A DNA stretch of 41,992 bases from Bordetella parapertussis (GCA_945861305.1 CAMATW010000025.1:1-41992), one strand, 5' to 3'; counted from the first letter of the stretch, positions 11,206 to 22,093 are shown. The notes: generated by a model not told the origin, from the sequence alone. Program-made: numbers and translations.

Positions 11206-12141
11206 TTGAAAAATGCCACTTTCCGACAATTGCGGGTTTTCAATGCTGTCGCCCGCCACCTGAGTTTTGCCAAAGCGGCTGAAACTTTGCATGTGTCTGC
11301 CCCCGCAATTACCATGCAAATCAAGGACTTAGAGGCAGAAGTGGGTATGCCCTTGTTCGAGCGGCAAGGCAGAAAAGTATCTTTGACCACCAGTGGTGAA
11401 TACATGCTGGTCTATGCCCGCAAGATGCTCGCCCTGCTAAAAGACGCCGAAGACGCCGCCGCTCGATTGCAAAGAATTGAGACTGGCAACCTCACCATCG
11501 GCATGGTCGACACCACCACCTATTTCATTCCCGCCATGCTGCGAAAGTTTTTGAACGAGCATGAAGGCATCGAGCTTGTTTTGAAAGTGGGCAACCGGCT
11601 AGAGCTGTTTCAGTGGCTACAAAACAGCGAGGTCGACATCGCCATCATGGGCAGCCCCTCTTCAGAAATACCTACCCGCGCTGAACCGTTTGCGGCCAAC
11701 CCCTTGGTTTTTGTGGCCTCACCCGATCACCCACTTGCCAGCGAATCGGGTTTGAAAGCGGAAGATTTGCGACAACAGTCTTTCATTGTTCGCGAGCAAG
11801 GCTCAGGAACCCGCAATGCCATGGAAGCGTTTTTCTCGCAGGCGCGGTTTTTGCCGCGTTTTTCCATGGAACTGCACAGCAACGACGCCATCAAGCAAGC
11901 GGTGAAAGCCAACCTAGGTTTGAGTTTTTTGTCGCTGCACACCATAGGTTTGGAGTTGCAAGCAAAGCAGCTGTCTATTTTGGATGTGCGCGGTTCACCT
12001 GTGGTGCGGGCTTGGCATGTGGTGCATGCGCTTTCAAAGCTGCTTTCACCTGCCGCTGAAGCTTTTCGTTATTTTGTGCTCGAACATGGTGAAAGCGATT
12101 TGGCTGCGCAGTTTGGAGCAGTGCGGCAACCTCGTGCGTGA
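11206..12141 (+). CDS. cbbR: LysR-type transcriptional activator CbbR
   Basis: CbbR is the LysR-family regulator that activates Calvin-cycle operons in response to metabolites such as ribulose bisphosphate or phosphoenolpyruvate. The 311-residue protein has the N-terminal winged helix-turn-helix (FRQLRVFNAVARHLSF, then SAPAITMQIKDLE, about residues 5-60) and a periplasmic-binding-like sensor domain with an SNDAIKQAV segment. The start must be the TTG at 11206. An in-frame stop lies immediately before it, the next Met codons are inside the helix-turn-helix, and the MKNATFRQLR beginning is typical of CbbR. No Shine-Dalgarno sequence is visible, so expression may be low or leaderless. Divergent placement from cbbL supports the name. 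Confidence 0.93.
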   Translation: MKNATFRQLRVFNAVARHLSFAKAAETLHVSAPAITMQIKDLEAEVGMPLFERQGRKVSLTTSGEYMLVYARKMLALLKDAEDAAARLQRIETGNLTIGMVDTTTYFIPAMLRKFLNEHEGIELVLKVGNRLELFQWLQNSEVDIAIMGSPSSEIPTRAEPFAANPLVFVASPDHPLASESGLKAEDLRQQSFIVREQGSGTRNAMEAFFSQARFLPRFSMELHSNDAIKQAVKANLGLSFLSLHTIGLELQAKQLSILDVRGSPVVRAWHVVHALSKLLSPAAEAFRYFVLEHGESDLAAQFGAVRQPRA

Positions 12142-12148
12142 GGTCTGA

Positions 12149-12224
12149 TGGTGCGGCTGGCGGGGATCGAACCCACGACCCTTGGCTTCGGAGGCCAATA
12201 CTCTATCCACTGAGCTACAGCCGC
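12149..12224 (-). tRNA. tRNA-Arg (anticodon CCG)
   Basis: On the minus strand the sequence folds as a complete cloverleaf. Acceptor GCGGCTG (12224-12218) pairs with CAGCCGC (12159-12153). The D-arm is GCTC...GAGT, the anticodon stem TTGGC/GCCAA with loop CTCCGAA gives anticodon CCG, and the T-loop is TTCGATC. The discriminator A is followed by an encoded CCA (12151-12149). It reads CGG codons. The gene converges on cbbR with 7 bases between. A 5-bp palindrome (ACCTC...GAGGT, 12129-12144) just downstream of the tRNA could help end its transcript. A TACAAT-like -10 lies at 12239-12234. Confidence 0.95.
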
Positions 12225-12258
12225 ATTGTTTCTATTGTAGGTGTCGCTGTTTGTCAGC

Positions 12259-12286
12259 TTGGTGGAAGGGTGCTGCTGGCTATAAT
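12259..12286 (+). promoter_or_regulatory. Sigma-70 type promoter for the cytochrome c gene
   Basis: A consensus TATAAT lies at 12281-12286, with TTGGTG (12259-12264) 16 bases upstream as a partial -35. Transcription would start near 12293, leaving a leader of about 25 bases before the ATG at 12319. Confidence 0.6.
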
Positions 12287-12318
12287 TTCTGTTTGATTTG
12301 AATACACAGAAAGTTTTT

Positions 12319-12819
12319 ATGAGCGACATTCAGGAAGAAGCGCATACCGGCCCCATCAAAACCCCCAAGGCTTTTGCTTGGCTGGTTTTTTTGTCTTTTG
12401 TCGGACCTATTCTCATCATCATAGGTTTGGTCAACTATGTGGTGTCGGGCCAAAAGCCTGCTGCTGGTGCATCCAACCCAGCAGAGGCTGTGGCTGCTCG
12501 TATTGAAAAGGTTGGCACTGTGCAAGTGCGTGATGCCAACCGTCCTTTGAAAAGCGGTGAAGAGGTCTTTAAAGGTCAATGCGCTGCCTGTCATGCCGCG
12601 GGCTTGGCGGGTTCACCCAAGCTTGGCGATAAAACAGCTTGGGCGCCTCGCATCAAAACTGGTTATGACGCATTGCTCAACTCTGCCCTTAAAGGGAAAA
12701 ATGCCATGGGTGCGCAAGGTGGTGGTGACCACAGCGAAGTAGAGATCGGGCGTGCAGTTGTGTACATGGCCAATGCCAGCGGCGCTAAATTTTCTGAACC
12801 TGCCGCCCCAAGTAACTGA
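12319..12819 (+). CDS. Membrane-anchored cytochrome c (cytochrome c5 type)
   Basis: This is a single-haem c-type cytochrome that probably carries electrons on the periplasmic face of the inner membrane. The 166-residue protein has a short cytoplasmic N-terminus, one membrane segment at about 18-42, a flexible Ala/Pro/Gly-rich linker, then a haem domain with CAACH (Cys 88, Cys 91, His 92). A likely methionine ligand is in NAMGAQGG. I use the ATG at 12319 with AGAAAG five bases upstream; an in-frame TTG at 12298 is less likely. The gene stands alone, with its own promoter and a strong terminator. Its electron donor and acceptor are not revealed by context, and the short C5-like domain does not match a specific oxidase subunit. 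Confidence 0.88.
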   Translation: MSDIQEEAHTGPIKTPKAFAWLVFLSFVGPILIIIGLVNYVVSGQKPAAGASNPAEAVAARIEKVGTVQVRDANRPLKSGEEVFKGQCAACHAAGLAGSPKLGDKTAWAPRIKTGYDALLNSALKGKNAMGAQGGGDHSEVEIGRAVVYMANASGAKFSEPAAPSN

Positions 12820-12836
12820 TTTTTTTATACTATCGC

Positions 12837-12864
12837 AAACCGGCTTACGCAGTCGGTTTTTTTT
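12837..12864 (+). terminator. Rho-independent terminator after the cytochrome c gene
   Basis: AAACCGGCT (12837-12845) pairs with AGTCGGTTT (12851-12859) around a 5-base loop, including one G-U pair, and runs into eight T residues (12857-12864). On the plus strand this is a strong intrinsic terminator. It overlaps the stop codon and last codons of the opposing gene at 12845. On the minus strand no T run follows the stem. Confidence 0.8.
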
Positions 12865-13384
12865 CGCCTTCGGCAGGGCTAAGCATGAAACCATAGTCGA
12901 GGCCCAATTGTGCTGAACGCACCTCATTGGGCGCTGCCCACAGTTTATCTTCAAGGGCTTTCGCTGCATGCCATGTGTCCAAGCTGTGGATCAATCCTAT
13001 GCCCTTATCAGTCAATGCATACAGGCGCCCATTTTCATCGATCAAGCTCTCCAGCAACTCCAAAGCTTGGGCTCGCATGGTGGTCAGTTGTCCGTTGTCT
13101 TGAACCCGCCAAACAAAGGGGGTTGACTGCAGCTCCACAAATACGCATTGGGGTCCGTTTTGAAAATACCAACGTCCGAATTGATCGCAGGCGTAATTGC
13201 GCTCTATGAATTCGATCAGTTTGGTATGTGCCAGTTTGCTGCCTTTGGCTTGGGTAAAGTCACCCTTTGCTTGCACGCCATCGTCGCGCATATACCAGTC
13301 ACCTCGATCGTCAAACCCTAGCCACCCAAAGCAAGCTGGGACCTGTGGCCATTTGGCCATGGCTTGTCTAACGATGTCATCCAT
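12845..13384 (-). CDS. Conserved protein of unknown function
   Basis: This is a 179-residue soluble-looking protein with no signal peptide or membrane segment. The N-terminal half (MDDIVRQAMAKWP, then GWLGFDDRGDWYMRDD and RNYACDQFGRWYFQNGPQ) has the look of a conserved betaproteobacterial domain of unknown function. I recognise the style but cannot name the family with confidence. A second, less conserved half follows from about residue 105 and looks alpha-helical. AAGGA lies ten bases before the ATG. The gene is co-directional with the ATP synthase operon and the SnoaL-like gene upstream (39-base gap), so read-through transcription is possible. Its last six codons are encoded by the opposing terminator. 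No function is proposed. Confidence 0.75.
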   Translation of the reverse strand: MDDIVRQAMAKWPQVPACFGWLGFDDRGDWYMRDDGVQAKGDFTQAKGSKLAHTKLIEFIERNYACDQFGRWYFQNGPQCVFVELQSTPFVWRVQDNGQLTTMRAQALELLESLIDENGRLYALTDKGIGLIHSLDTWHAAKALEDKLWAAPNEVRSAQLGLDYGFMLSPAEGEKKPTA

Positions 13385-13423
13385 TTGCTGTTGATCCTTG
13401 GTACAACTGCAAGGCCCTGTCTG

Positions 13424-13873
13424 CTAATGCAGTGTCGTAGGCGCGTCGATGTCGCGGTGTATCTCGGGCGGCGTACCAGGGCTGGCGTGATGAGCCACCA
13501 TGCGCCAGCCTTCTGCGGTTCGCATATACACATTGGTTGAGGTGACGAATGCGATTTGCGCACCTTCTGCTGTGAAAATGTCAACCCGCTCAATCAAATT
13601 GTGCACCGCACTGGTAATGGTTTCGAGCTTGTGCAGGCGCTCGGGGAACGAGCGAATCGGTCCATGGCCGAACATGATTTCAAACGAGTTGCGAATAGCC
13701 ACAGCACCTATCAAGCGAGGACCGCCTGGGTGAACACAAATGATGTCTTCTTCATTGGCCCAACAGGCCATCAAACGCTCTAGATCGCCGGCTTGCAAGG
13801 CCTCATAAAAGGCAGCCTCTACCTCATCGGCGGAACCGCCAACGGTGGCTGCGCGCAAATGAGGTTTTGACAA
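13424..13873 (-). CDS. SnoaL/NTF2-like fold protein
   Basis: This is a 149-residue protein of the nuclear transport factor 2-like (SnoaL/ketosteroid isomerase) fold. The pattern is a helical start (ADEVEAAFYEALQAGDLERLMACWA), then DIICVHPGGPRLIGAVAIRNSFEIMF and strands including FVTSTNVYMRTAEGWRMVAHHAS. Such proteins bind small hydrophobic ligands or act as isomerases, and their substrate cannot be read from sequence. The start is a TTG three bases after the atpC stop with no good Shine-Dalgarno sequence, so translation probably depends on ribosomes finishing atpC. No catalytic role is claimed. Confidence 0.8.
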   Translation of the reverse strand: MSKPHLRAATVGGSADEVEAAFYEALQAGDLERLMACWANEEDIICVHPGGPRLIGAVAIRNSFEIMFGHGPIRSFPERLHKLETITSAVHNLIERVDIFTAEGAQIAFVTSTNVYMRTAEGWRMVAHHASPGTPPEIHRDIDAPTTLH

Positions 13874-13876
13874 GGC

Positions 13877-14293
13877 TCAGCGTTTACTGCGGTATTTACG
13901 CAGAGCGGCAAGTTGTGCGGCCATGATGGTCAACTCGGCCTGAGCAGCAGCCATATCGACTTCGGTTTTGGCGTTTTGTAAATGTTCTTGGGCCACTTTT
14001 TTAGCCGCATTCGCACGCTCTTCGTCAAGGTCTTTACCGCGTACCGCGGTGTCGGACAAGACGGTGACAGAGTCGGGTTGGACTTCCAAAATACCGCCAG
14101 CGACAAACACAAACTCTTCTTCGCCGTCTGGTTTTTGAATGCGCACAGTACCGGCCTTGATGCGTGAGATCAAAGGTGTGTGGCGTGGGTAAATGCCCAA
14201 CTCGCCCACCTCACCAGGCAAAGCTACAAAGGTGGCTTTACCAGAGTAAATCAGCTCTTCGGCACTGACCACATCAACATGGATGGTATTCAT
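13877..14293 (-). CDS. atpC: ATP synthase F1 epsilon subunit
   Basis: This central-stalk subunit couples rotation to catalysis and inhibits ATP hydrolysis. The 138-residue protein has the N-terminal beta-sandwich ([13 protein letters not shown], then [13 protein letters not shown] and the [21 protein letters not shown] run) and the C-terminal helical hairpin rich in Ala, Glu and Lys. AAGGA lies six bases before the ATG. It is the last gene of the leftward atp operon, 31 bases after atpD. Confidence 0.96.
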   Translation of the reverse strand: MNTIHVDVVSAEELIYSGKATFVALPGEVGELGIYPRHTPLISRIKAGTVRIQKPDGEEEFVFVAGGILEVQPDSVTVLSDTAVRGKDLDEERANAAKKVAQEHLQNAKTEVDMAAAQAELTIMAAQLAALRKYRSKR

Positions 14294-14324
14294 CAGCTTT
14301 CCTTATCGGAGGACACGTTGGAGA

Positions 14325-15773
<1,449 letters not shown>

Positions 15774-16649
15774 TTACACCGCTGCCGCACCGGCCACGAT
15801 TTCGGACAATTCCTTCGTGATCGCTGCTTGACGGGTTTTGTTGTAAATGAGTTTGAGTTCGCCAATCACACTGCCGGCGTTGTCGGTTGCGGCCTTCATG
15901 GCCACCATGCGTGCAGATTGCTCTGAGGCCATGTTTTCAGCTACTGCCTGGTAAACCAAGGACTCGATATAGAGTTCCAGCAAGTCATCAATCACTGTTG
16001 GCGCATCGGGCTCATACAAATAGTCCCACGCATAACTGCCGGCTGCCTTGGTCTCTTCGCGCATCTTGTCATGCGACAAGGGCAGCAATTGCTCGATCAC
16101 CGCTTCTTGCTTCATGGTGTTGATGAACTTGGTGTAACAGATGTACACCGCGTCCAACTGGCCTTCGGTATAAGCGTCGAGCATGACCTTGACTGGACCA
16201 ATCAAGGTTTCAATGTGCGGCGTATCTCCCATTTGGGTGAGTTGCGCCAGCACTTTCAAACCGCCACGGTTGAGAAAACCCAAACCCTTGTTGCCTATGG
16301 CGACCGTTTGAACGGTTTTGCCCGCAGACTGTATTTCTTTGAGTTTGACCATCAAGGCACGCAAGATATTGGTGTTCATGCCACCGCACAAGCCTTTGTC
16401 CGTGGTCACCACAATGAAGCCGGTAGAAGACGCCGAATGAAGCTTCATGAAGGGATGCACGTACTCTGGATTGGCTTGACCCAAGTGGGTGGCAATGTTG
16501 CGCACTTTTTCACTGTAAGGGCGAGCCGCACGCATACGGTCCTGCGCCTTGCGCATTTTGGACGCCGCCACCATTTCCATGGCTTTGGTGATCTTCTTGG
16601 TATTTTCAACCGATTTGATCTTGCCGCGAATTTCCTTGCCGACTGCCAT
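15774..16649 (-). CDS. atpG: ATP synthase F1 gamma subunit
   Basis: This is the rotor shaft of F1. From the start used here it has 291 residues and begins [32 protein letters not shown], the conserved N-terminal coiled-coil helix. The central GLCGGMNTN segment and the C-terminal helix ([17 protein letters not shown], then [16 protein letters not shown]) are intact. The ATG at 16649 is preceded by AAGGAG at a 6-base distance. The frame is open for 27 codons more, but that stretch only mirrors the end of atpA. Confidence 0.97.
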   Translation of the reverse strand: MAVGKEIRGKIKSVENTKKITKAMEMVAASKMRKAQDRMRAARPYSEKVRNIATHLGQANPEYVHPFMKLHSASSTGFIVVTTDKGLCGGMNTNILRALMVKLKEIQSAGKTVQTVAIGNKGLGFLNRGGLKVLAQLTQMGDTPHIETLIGPVKVMLDAYTEGQLDAVYICYTKFINTMKQEAVIEQLLPLSHDKMREETKAAGSYAWDYLYEPDAPTVIDDLLELYIESLVYQAVAENMASEQSARMVAMKAATDNAGSVIGELKLIYNKTRQAAITKELSEIVAGAAAV

Positions 16650-16655
16650 GAAGGG

Positions 16656-16661
16656 CTCCTT
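16656..16661 (-). promoter_or_regulatory. Shine-Dalgarno sequence that fixes the atpG start
   Basis: AAGGAG on the minus strand is six bases before the ATG at 16649-16647. It rules out the 27-codon upstream extension that overlaps atpA. Confidence 0.6.
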
Positions 16662-16674
16662 GCTGCTTAATGGC

Positions 16675-18213
16675 TTAGACGAAAGACTTTTTGAACGCTT
16701 CGATGGCGGAGACCAATTCGGCCTCGGCATCTTTGTCCATGGCTTTGGCTGCTTCCAATTTCGACAGCAAGGCAGCGTTTTTGGTTTTCAAATGCTGATG
16801 CAAACCAAATTCGAAATGCAAAACTTGCTTGACTTCGATGTCATCCAAAAAGCCTTTGTTGGCGGCGTACAAAGTAGATGCCATCAAGCTGATGGGCAGC
16901 GGGCTGTACTGGGCTTGCTTGAGCAACTCGGTCACGCGCGCACCACGGTCGAGCTGCTTGCGGGTGGCTTCGTCGAGGTCGGAAGCAAACTGCGCAAAGG
17001 CTGCTAACTCGCGGTACTGGGCCAAGTCGGTACGAATACCACCAGAGAGGTTTTTCACCAATTTGGTTTGAGCGGCACCACCCACACGAGATACAGAAAT
17101 ACCCGCGTTGATCGCAGGACGAATACCTGCGTTGAACAAGGAGGTTTCCAAGAAGATTTGGCCGTCGGTGATGGAAATCACGTTGGTGGGCACGAATGCC
17201 GACACGTCACCCGCTTGGGTTTCGATGATGGGCAGCGCGGTGAGTGAGCCGGTTTTGCCTTTGACTTCACCTTTGGTGAAAGCTTCGACATAGTCGGCGT
17301 TCACACGGGCTGCGCGCTCGAGCAAACGGCTGTGCAAATAGAACACGTCGCCAGGGTAGGCTTCGCGGCCTGGTGGGCGGCGCAACAGCAAAGACACTTG
17401 GCGGTAAGCCACGGCTTGCTTGGACAAATCGTCATAGACGATGAGCGCGTCTTGGCCACGGTCGCGGAAGTACTCACCCATGGTGCAGCCTGAGTAGGCC
17501 GACACATATTGCATGGCGGCAGACTCAGAAGCGGAAGCGGCCACTACGATGGTGTAGGCCATGGCGCCAGCTTGCTCTAAAGCACGCACCACGTTTTTGA
17601 TCGACGAAGCCTTCTGTCCGATGGCCACGTAGATACAGGTCATGTTCTGACCTTTTTGGTTGATGATGGCGTCAATCGCGACAGCGGTTTTACCGGTCTG
17701 GCGGTCGCCAATGATCAGCTCGCGCTGACCACGGCCAATGGGCACCATGGAGTCAATCGACTTCAAGCCGGTTTGCATGGGCTGGTCCACCGATTGGCGG
17801 GCAATCACACCAGGCGCGACTTTTTCGATCACGTCGGTTATTTTGGCGTTGATCGGGCCTTTGCCATCGATAGGGTGACCCAAGGCATTAACCACGCGGC
17901 CGATGAGCTCGGGGCCCACAGGCACTTCCAAAATGCGACCCGTGCATTTGACGGTATCGCCTTCGGAGATGTGTTCGTATTCACCCAAGATCACCGAGCC
18001 GACAGAGTCGCGCTCCAAGTTCAGCGCGAGGCCGAAGGTGTTGTTGGGAAACTCCAGCATCTCGCCTTGCATCACATCGGACAAGCCGTGGATGCGGCAA
18101 ATACCGTCGGTGACCGAAATCACAGTGCCTTGGTTGCGCACATTGGTATTGCCTGTCGAGCCCTCGATGCGGGTTTTGATCAGTTCAGAGATTTCTGCGG
18201 GATTGAGTTGCAT
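16675..18213 (-). CDS. atpA: ATP synthase F1 alpha subunit
   Basis: This non-catalytic nucleotide-binding subunit alternates with beta in the F1 hexamer. The 512-residue protein has GDRQTGKT at 169-176, the [17 protein letters not shown] region, [25 protein letters not shown] and the arginine-finger segment [16 protein letters not shown] lies six bases before the ATG. It is followed by atpG and preceded by atpH, as in other Burkholderiales. Confidence 0.98.
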   Translation of the reverse strand: MQLNPAEISELIKTRIEGSTGNTNVRNQGTVISVTDGICRIHGLSDVMQGEMLEFPNNTFGLALNLERDSVGSVILGEYEHISEGDTVKCTGRILEVPVGPELIGRVVNALGHPIDGKGPINAKITDVIEKVAPGVIARQSVDQPMQTGLKSIDSMVPIGRGQRELIIGDRQTGKTAVAIDAIINQKGQNMTCIYVAIGQKASSIKNVVRALEQAGAMAYTIVVAASASESAAMQYVSAYSGCTMGEYFRDRGQDALIVYDDLSKQAVAYRQVSLLLRRPPGREAYPGDVFYLHSRLLERAARVNADYVEAFTKGEVKGKTGSLTALPIIETQAGDVSAFVPTNVISITDGQIFLETSLFNAGIRPAINAGISVSRVGGAAQTKLVKNLSGGIRTDLAQYRELAAFAQFASDLDEATRKQLDRGARVTELLKQAQYSPLPISLMASTLYAANKGFLDDIEVKQVLHFEFGLHQHLKTKNAALLSKLEAAKAMDKDAEAELVSAIEAFKKSFV

Positions 18214-18260
18214 GACTCTTTCCTTCTTCCTATGGTTGGGCCAACCTGTGAGCGGGATGC

Positions 18261-18791
18261 TCAGGCGGTCAGCGCGACTTTCATTTGTTCCAAACGGGCT
18301 TTGACAGAGGTGTCAAGCACCTCGTCGCCGACCACCACACGCACACCACCGATGAGCTCGGGCTCGAGAGCCAATTGCACATGGAGTTTGCTGCCAAAGC
18401 GCTTTTCAAGCACCTTGGCCAAATCGTCAAGGGCTGCGCCCTCGATGGGGAATGCACTGTGCACCACCGCTTTTTGCACACCACTTTGTGCATCTAACAA
18501 GGCATGGAAATGATGGGCAATTTCAGGCAGCACGCCAAGACGGCCGTTATCGATCAGGGTGGTCAAAAAATTGATAGCCACCGATGAAAGATTTTTAGGC
18601 CCGACTTGGGTAAACAGCTCAAGCACTTGGCTGTGTGAGGTCTTGGGGTCATGGGCAAATTGCTGCATACCTGCGTCAGCAGCAACAATGGCCAAGCCAT
18701 CCAACCATGCCACAGCAGAGGCGGCGTCCGCCTTGACCACTTGAAACAAGGCCTCGGCGTAAGGACGAGCAATGGTGGCGAGTTCAGCCAT
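18261..18791 (-). CDS. atpH: ATP synthase F1 delta subunit
   Basis: This peripheral-stalk subunit links the top of alpha to the b dimer. The 176-residue protein starts [16 protein letters not shown], the standard N-terminal helix. It ends with the conserved [26 protein letters not shown] segment, which identifies the family. GAGGA precedes the ATG. It lies 12 bases after atpF. Confidence 0.96.
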   Translation of the reverse strand: MAELATIARPYAEALFQVVKADAASAVAWLDGLAIVAADAGMQQFAHDPKTSHSQVLELFTQVGPKNLSSVAINFLTTLIDNGRLGVLPEIAHHFHALLDAQSGVQKAVVHSAFPIEGAALDDLAKVLEKRFGSKLHVQLALEPELIGGVRVVVGDEVLDTSVKARLEQMKVALTA

Positions 18792-18803
18792 GGTGTTGTG
18801 TCC

Positions 18804-19274
18804 TCAAAGCTCGGTTTTGAGGCGACTCAACAAGTCGGCATGAACGCTGGCATTGACTTCCTTGCGCAGAATTTGCTCTGCACCTTTGATGGCCAACACC
18901 GCCACGTGGTCACGCAAGGCTTCACGCCCTTGGACCATGGCTTGATCAGCTTCGGCTTTCGCAGCAGCGATTATCTTGTTGGCCTCTTCGGTGGCACGGA
19001 TACGCGCTTCGTCAATGATGACCGAAGCACGGTGCTCAGCGTCAGCAATGCGGGTGGCTGCCTCATTGCGTGTTTTGGCTAACTCGACCTCCACATGCTT
19101 GTGCGCATTGGAAAGCTCTACACGCGCATGATCGGCAGCTTTTAAGCCATGGGCGATTTTTTCAGCTCGCTCGTCCAGCGCCACTGCAATGGGAGGCCAC
19201 ACGAATTTCATCGTGAACCACACCAAAATAGCAAAAACGATGGCCTGAACGAACAGGGTTGCGTTGATACTCAC
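18804..19274 (-). CDS. atpF: ATP synthase F0 b subunit
   Basis: This is the membrane-anchored stator rod. The 156-residue protein begins [28 protein letters not shown], giving one N-terminal membrane helix, then a long charged Ala/Glu/Lys/Arg coiled coil to the end. The start codon is GTG at 19274, with AGAGG seven bases upstream. The order atpE-atpF-atpH is canonical, and only one b gene is present. Confidence 0.96.
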   Translation of the reverse strand: MSINATLFVQAIVFAILVWFTMKFVWPPIAVALDERAEKIAHGLKAADHARVELSNAHKHVEVELAKTRNEAATRIADAEHRASVIIDEARIRATEEANKIIAAAKAEADQAMVQGREALRDHVAVLAIKGAEQILRKEVNASVHADLLSRLKTEL

Positions 19275-19304
19275 GTCAACACCTCTCTAAAGGAAGGTTG
19301 CAAG

Positions 19305-19562
<258 letters not shown>

Positions 19563-19598
19563 CTAAGCAAGATGATGGAAGGTTGAGGAAAGAAAAAC

Positions 19599-20447
19599 TC
19601 AGTGTGTGTCGTGCGCTTGCCCGATGTAGACCAAGGTCAACATCATGAAAATAAAGGCTTGTAGCGCTACGATCAAAATGTGGAAGATGGCCCAGATGGA
19701 CCCAGCAATGATGTGGCCAATGGGCAGCAAAATGCCGCTCAAGCTCAAGGCAGCTGCGCTGCCCATGAGGGCAATCAACATGAAAATCAACTCGCCTGCA
19801 TACATATTGCCAAACAGCCGCATTCCGTGCGAAACAGTTTTGGCAACGAACTCAATCATCTGAAAGCCGAAGTTGATGGGCCAAAGAATGGGGTGCGCAC
19901 CAAATGGCGCTGTGGTGAGTTCGTGAAGCCAGCCGCCCAAACCTTTGATCTTGATGTTGTAGAACAAACAAATCAGCAACACCGACACTGACATGCCCAG
20001 TGTGGTGGACAAATCGGCGGTGGGAACCACGCGGAAAGAATGGATGCTGTGATCTAAGCCAGTCCACTCGAACAATTTGTGAAACAGGTCAACAGGCAAG
20101 AAGTCCATGCTGTTGAGCAGGAAAATCCAGACAAACACCGTTAGGGCCAAGGGAGACACCAACTTGCGGCTTTGCGCATTATGAATAATGCCACGCGCTT
20201 GGGTGTCGACCATTTCAAACAAAATTTCAACGGCTGCCTGAAAGCGCCCCGGCACCCCAGAAGTGGCGGCACGCGCAGCACGCCACAAAAAGAAAGAACC
20301 CACAACGCCTAACAGCACAGACCAAAAAACCGAGTCGATGTTGACCACGGAAAAGTCAATCACGCTCCCCATTGGCTTGGTTTGCAAATGGGTCAAATGG
20401 TGACTGATGTATTCGCCGGCGGTGAGTGTGCTGGTGGTATCGGACAT
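19599..20447 (-). CDS. atpB: ATP synthase F0 a subunit
   Basis: This membrane stator subunit forms the proton half-channels. The protein has 282 residues from the ATG at 20447; a TTG two codons upstream is the alternative. It has several membrane helices, the essential arginine in the SHGMRLFGNMYAGE helix, and a final helix rich in Ala, Leu and Phe. It follows atpI by 16 bases and begins the structural part of the operon. Confidence 0.96.
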   Translation of the reverse strand: MSDTTSTLTAGEYISHHLTHLQTKPMGSVIDFSVVNIDSVFWSVLLGVVGSFFLWRAARAATSGVPGRFQAAVEILFEMVDTQARGIIHNAQSRKLVSPLALTVFVWIFLLNSMDFLPVDLFHKLFEWTGLDHSIHSFRVVPTADLSTTLGMSVSVLLICLFYNIKIKGLGGWLHELTTAPFGAHPILWPINFGFQMIEFVAKTVSHGMRLFGNMYAGELIFMLIALMGSAAALSLSGILLPIGHIIAGSIWAIFHILIVALQAFIFMMLTLVYIGQAHDTH

Positions 20448-20463
20448 GTTCAAATCTTCAAAA

Positions 20464-20985
20464 TCAATCTTGCGGCATCGCTTTCTTGGGTCTACCCCAG
20501 GCCAGCGCCAACCAATAAACCTTCATCGTCAATAACAAGCCAACTAACAGAGCAGGCCAACTGACTTCATTCAAAACCTTGGGTGCCAGCACCAACAACA
20601 GCACTGTTAACACCATCTTGACGCCTTGCCACACGGCAAAACTCAGGGCTGCAGAAACTGCGTTGACTGAGGCCAACCGTGAAGTCATCCCCCGGGCAAA
20701 CAACGCAGATGACAAAACCACCGCAAAAGCGCCGTACATCAACGAAAACGCTATTGATGAACGGCCCCAAATCCAAGCTGCAGACATGGCCAAAACCACC
20801 GCCAGCGTCAACTGCACCCCTACGACCCTCCACACCGATAAAGTCGGGTGACGCTCTCGCCAGGCTTGCGCCTCTTGCGCCGTTAGGGGCCGAAAATCTT
20901 CGGTTTCGTCAACTTGAGAAGTCGCTTCAACCGCAGTCTGAGTGCTTTTGTCTGCGGTCAAGGAAGCTTTAATGGATGGATCCAC
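20464..20985 (-). CDS. atpI: ATP synthase-associated protein AtpI-like
   Basis: This is a 173-residue membrane protein at the head of the atp operon, where AtpI usually lies. AtpI is thought to aid c-ring assembly and magnesium handling. A soluble N-terminus of about 60 residues (including RPLTAQEAQAWRERHP) is followed by about four hydrophobic segments (VVGVQLTLAVVLAMSAAWIW, then SLMYGAFAVVLSSALFARG, then helices around VLTVLLLVLAP and VGLLLTMKVYWLALAW). The start is a GTG at 20985 with AGGGG seven bases upstream. The open frame continues another 120 codons upstream but only mirrors the opposite-strand gene at 21070. Sequence conservation of AtpI is low, so the name relies on position and topology. 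Confidence 0.85.
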   Translation of the reverse strand: MDPSIKASLTADKSTQTAVEATSQVDETEDFRPLTAQEAQAWRERHPTLSVWRVVGVQLTLAVVLAMSAAWIWGRSSIAFSLMYGAFAVVLSSALFARGMTSRLASVNAVSAALSFAVWQGVKMVLTVLLLVLAPKVLNEVSWPALLVGLLLTMKVYWLALAWGRPKKAMPQD

Positions 20986-21069
20986 TGGGTTTCCCCTGAT
21001 TGCAGCAAAGCCACTGATTGTAAAGTATCTTAATGACCCCACCTGAACTCTATCTTTCAAAGCCCTTTT

Positions 21070-21342
21070 ATGACAGCGCCCAGCACCGACAGCCTGATTG
21101 AATATCCCTGTGATTTCCCCATCAAAGTCATGGGCGAACAGGTCGACGGCTTTGTCGACGCCATGCTCATGATCGTGCGCCATTTCGACCCTGATTGGGA
21201 CGATTCGCGCCTGAGCCAACGCCCCAGCAGCGGCGGTAAATACCTTGGGCTGACCTTGACCATCAAAGCCACCAGCCGCGAACAACTCGACGAGCTTTAC
21301 CGCACGCTGAGCACCCACCCCATGGTGAAAGTGGTGCTTTAG
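21070..21342 (+). CDS. ybeD: YbeD-like (DUF493/UPF0250) protein
   Basis: This is a 90-residue protein of the DUF493 family, with an ACT-like fold of unknown role. It shows the typical [13 protein letters not shown] opening, a [14 protein letters not shown] strand and the final [15 protein letters not shown]. In many proteobacteria this gene directly precedes lipB, as here, where its stop shares one base with the lipB start (TAGTG). That suggests co-expression with lipoate synthesis but does not show a function. It is divergent from atpI, and the 84-base spacer must hold both promoters. Confidence 0.88.
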   Translation: MTAPSTDSLIEYPCDFPIKVMGEQVDGFVDAMLMIVRHFDPDWDDSRLSQRPSSGGKYLGLTLTIKATSREQLDELYRTLSTHPMVKVVL

Positions 21343-22058
21343 TGTCAAACGACAGTGCTGACAGCTTGCTTGTACGCCACCTAGGACAGGTGGATTACCT
21401 TCGTACTTACCAAGCCATGCAAGATTTCACAGCGCAGAGAGACAGCCAAACCCCCGACGAAATATGGCTTTGCGAGCATGCACCGGTCTTTACCCAAGGG
21501 CTTGCCTGCTTGGACACCCATGTGCTTTCAGCGGGTAAAACACCCGTCATCGCCACCAACCGAGGCGGTCAAGTGACTTACCACGGGCCCGGCCAAGTGG
21601 TGGCCTATGCCCTGATCGACCTTCGCCGCGCAGGCTACTTTGTCAAAGAATATGTCTACAAGCTGGAGGAGGCCATTGTGCGAACCCTGTTGCACTTTGG
21701 GGTGACAGGCTTGCGCGTGGGCGGAGCTCCTGGGGTGTTTGTTCGCACCTCTGGACAAAGCGACCATGCGCTGCTGACTGCTCGGCCAGTACCCCAGGGC
21801 GAAGCTTCGGTCAAGCCCATGCCTGACTTCGATGGTTTGGCCAAAATCGCAGCGCTGGGCGTGAAGGTCAGCCGGCATTGCACCTACCATGGGCTGGCTT
21901 TGAATGTTCACATGGACTTATTGCCCTTTCAACAGATCAACCCCTGCGGATACCAAGGCTTACAGACCACAGACCTTTTTACAATGGGCGTTGATGTAGG
22001 CTGGCATGAAACGGCTGATGTCTTGGGCGAGAAACTTCGCCTGTATTTGGCCCCTTAA
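21342..22058 (+). CDS. lipB: Octanoyl-[acyl-carrier-protein]:protein octanoyltransferase
   Basis: LipB transfers the octanoyl group from acyl-carrier protein to lipoyl domains of 2-oxoacid dehydrogenases and GcvH. The 238-residue protein has the [12 protein letters not shown] signature (74-85), the catalytic Lys 175 in [13 protein letters not shown] and Cys 202 in INPCGY. Between about 135 and 165 it has an insertion relative to the short E. coli enzyme. The start is a GTG that overlaps the stop of the ybeD-like gene by one base. lipA follows 35 bases downstream, so octanoylation and sulfur insertion are encoded together. Confidence 0.96.
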   Translation: MSNDSADSLLVRHLGQVDYLRTYQAMQDFTAQRDSQTPDEIWLCEHAPVFTQGLACLDTHVLSAGKTPVIATNRGGQVTYHGPGQVVAYALIDLRRAGYFVKEYVYKLEEAIVRTLLHFGVTGLRVGGAPGVFVRTSGQSDHALLTARPVPQGEASVKPMPDFDGLAKIAALGVKVSRHCTYHGLALNVHMDLLPFQQINPCGYQGLQTTDLFTMGVDVGWHETADVLGEKLRLYLAP

Positions 22059-22093
22059 ATTGCTCAACCAACCCCAGGCCACCGCACACCCCT

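Noticed and set aside
12149..12224. tRNA-Arg gene as an integration site of a mobile element
   Set aside because: No integrase, direct repeat of the tRNA end or atypical gene block is seen on either side.
12069..12329. 86-residue open frame on the minus strand covering the tRNA region
   Set aside because: Its central part is the translation of the tRNA-Arg gene, a well-known source of false proteins, and it has no independent coding evidence.
16650..16730. N-terminal extension of atpG by 27 codons
   Set aside because: It overlaps the atpA end in another frame, and a strong Shine-Dalgarno sequence marks the conserved MAVGKEIRG start.
20986..21348. N-terminal extension of the atpI frame by about 120 codons
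   Set aside because: The extension mirrors the ybeD-like gene on the other strand, and a GTG with a Shine-Dalgarno sequence at 20985 gives an AtpI-sized protein.
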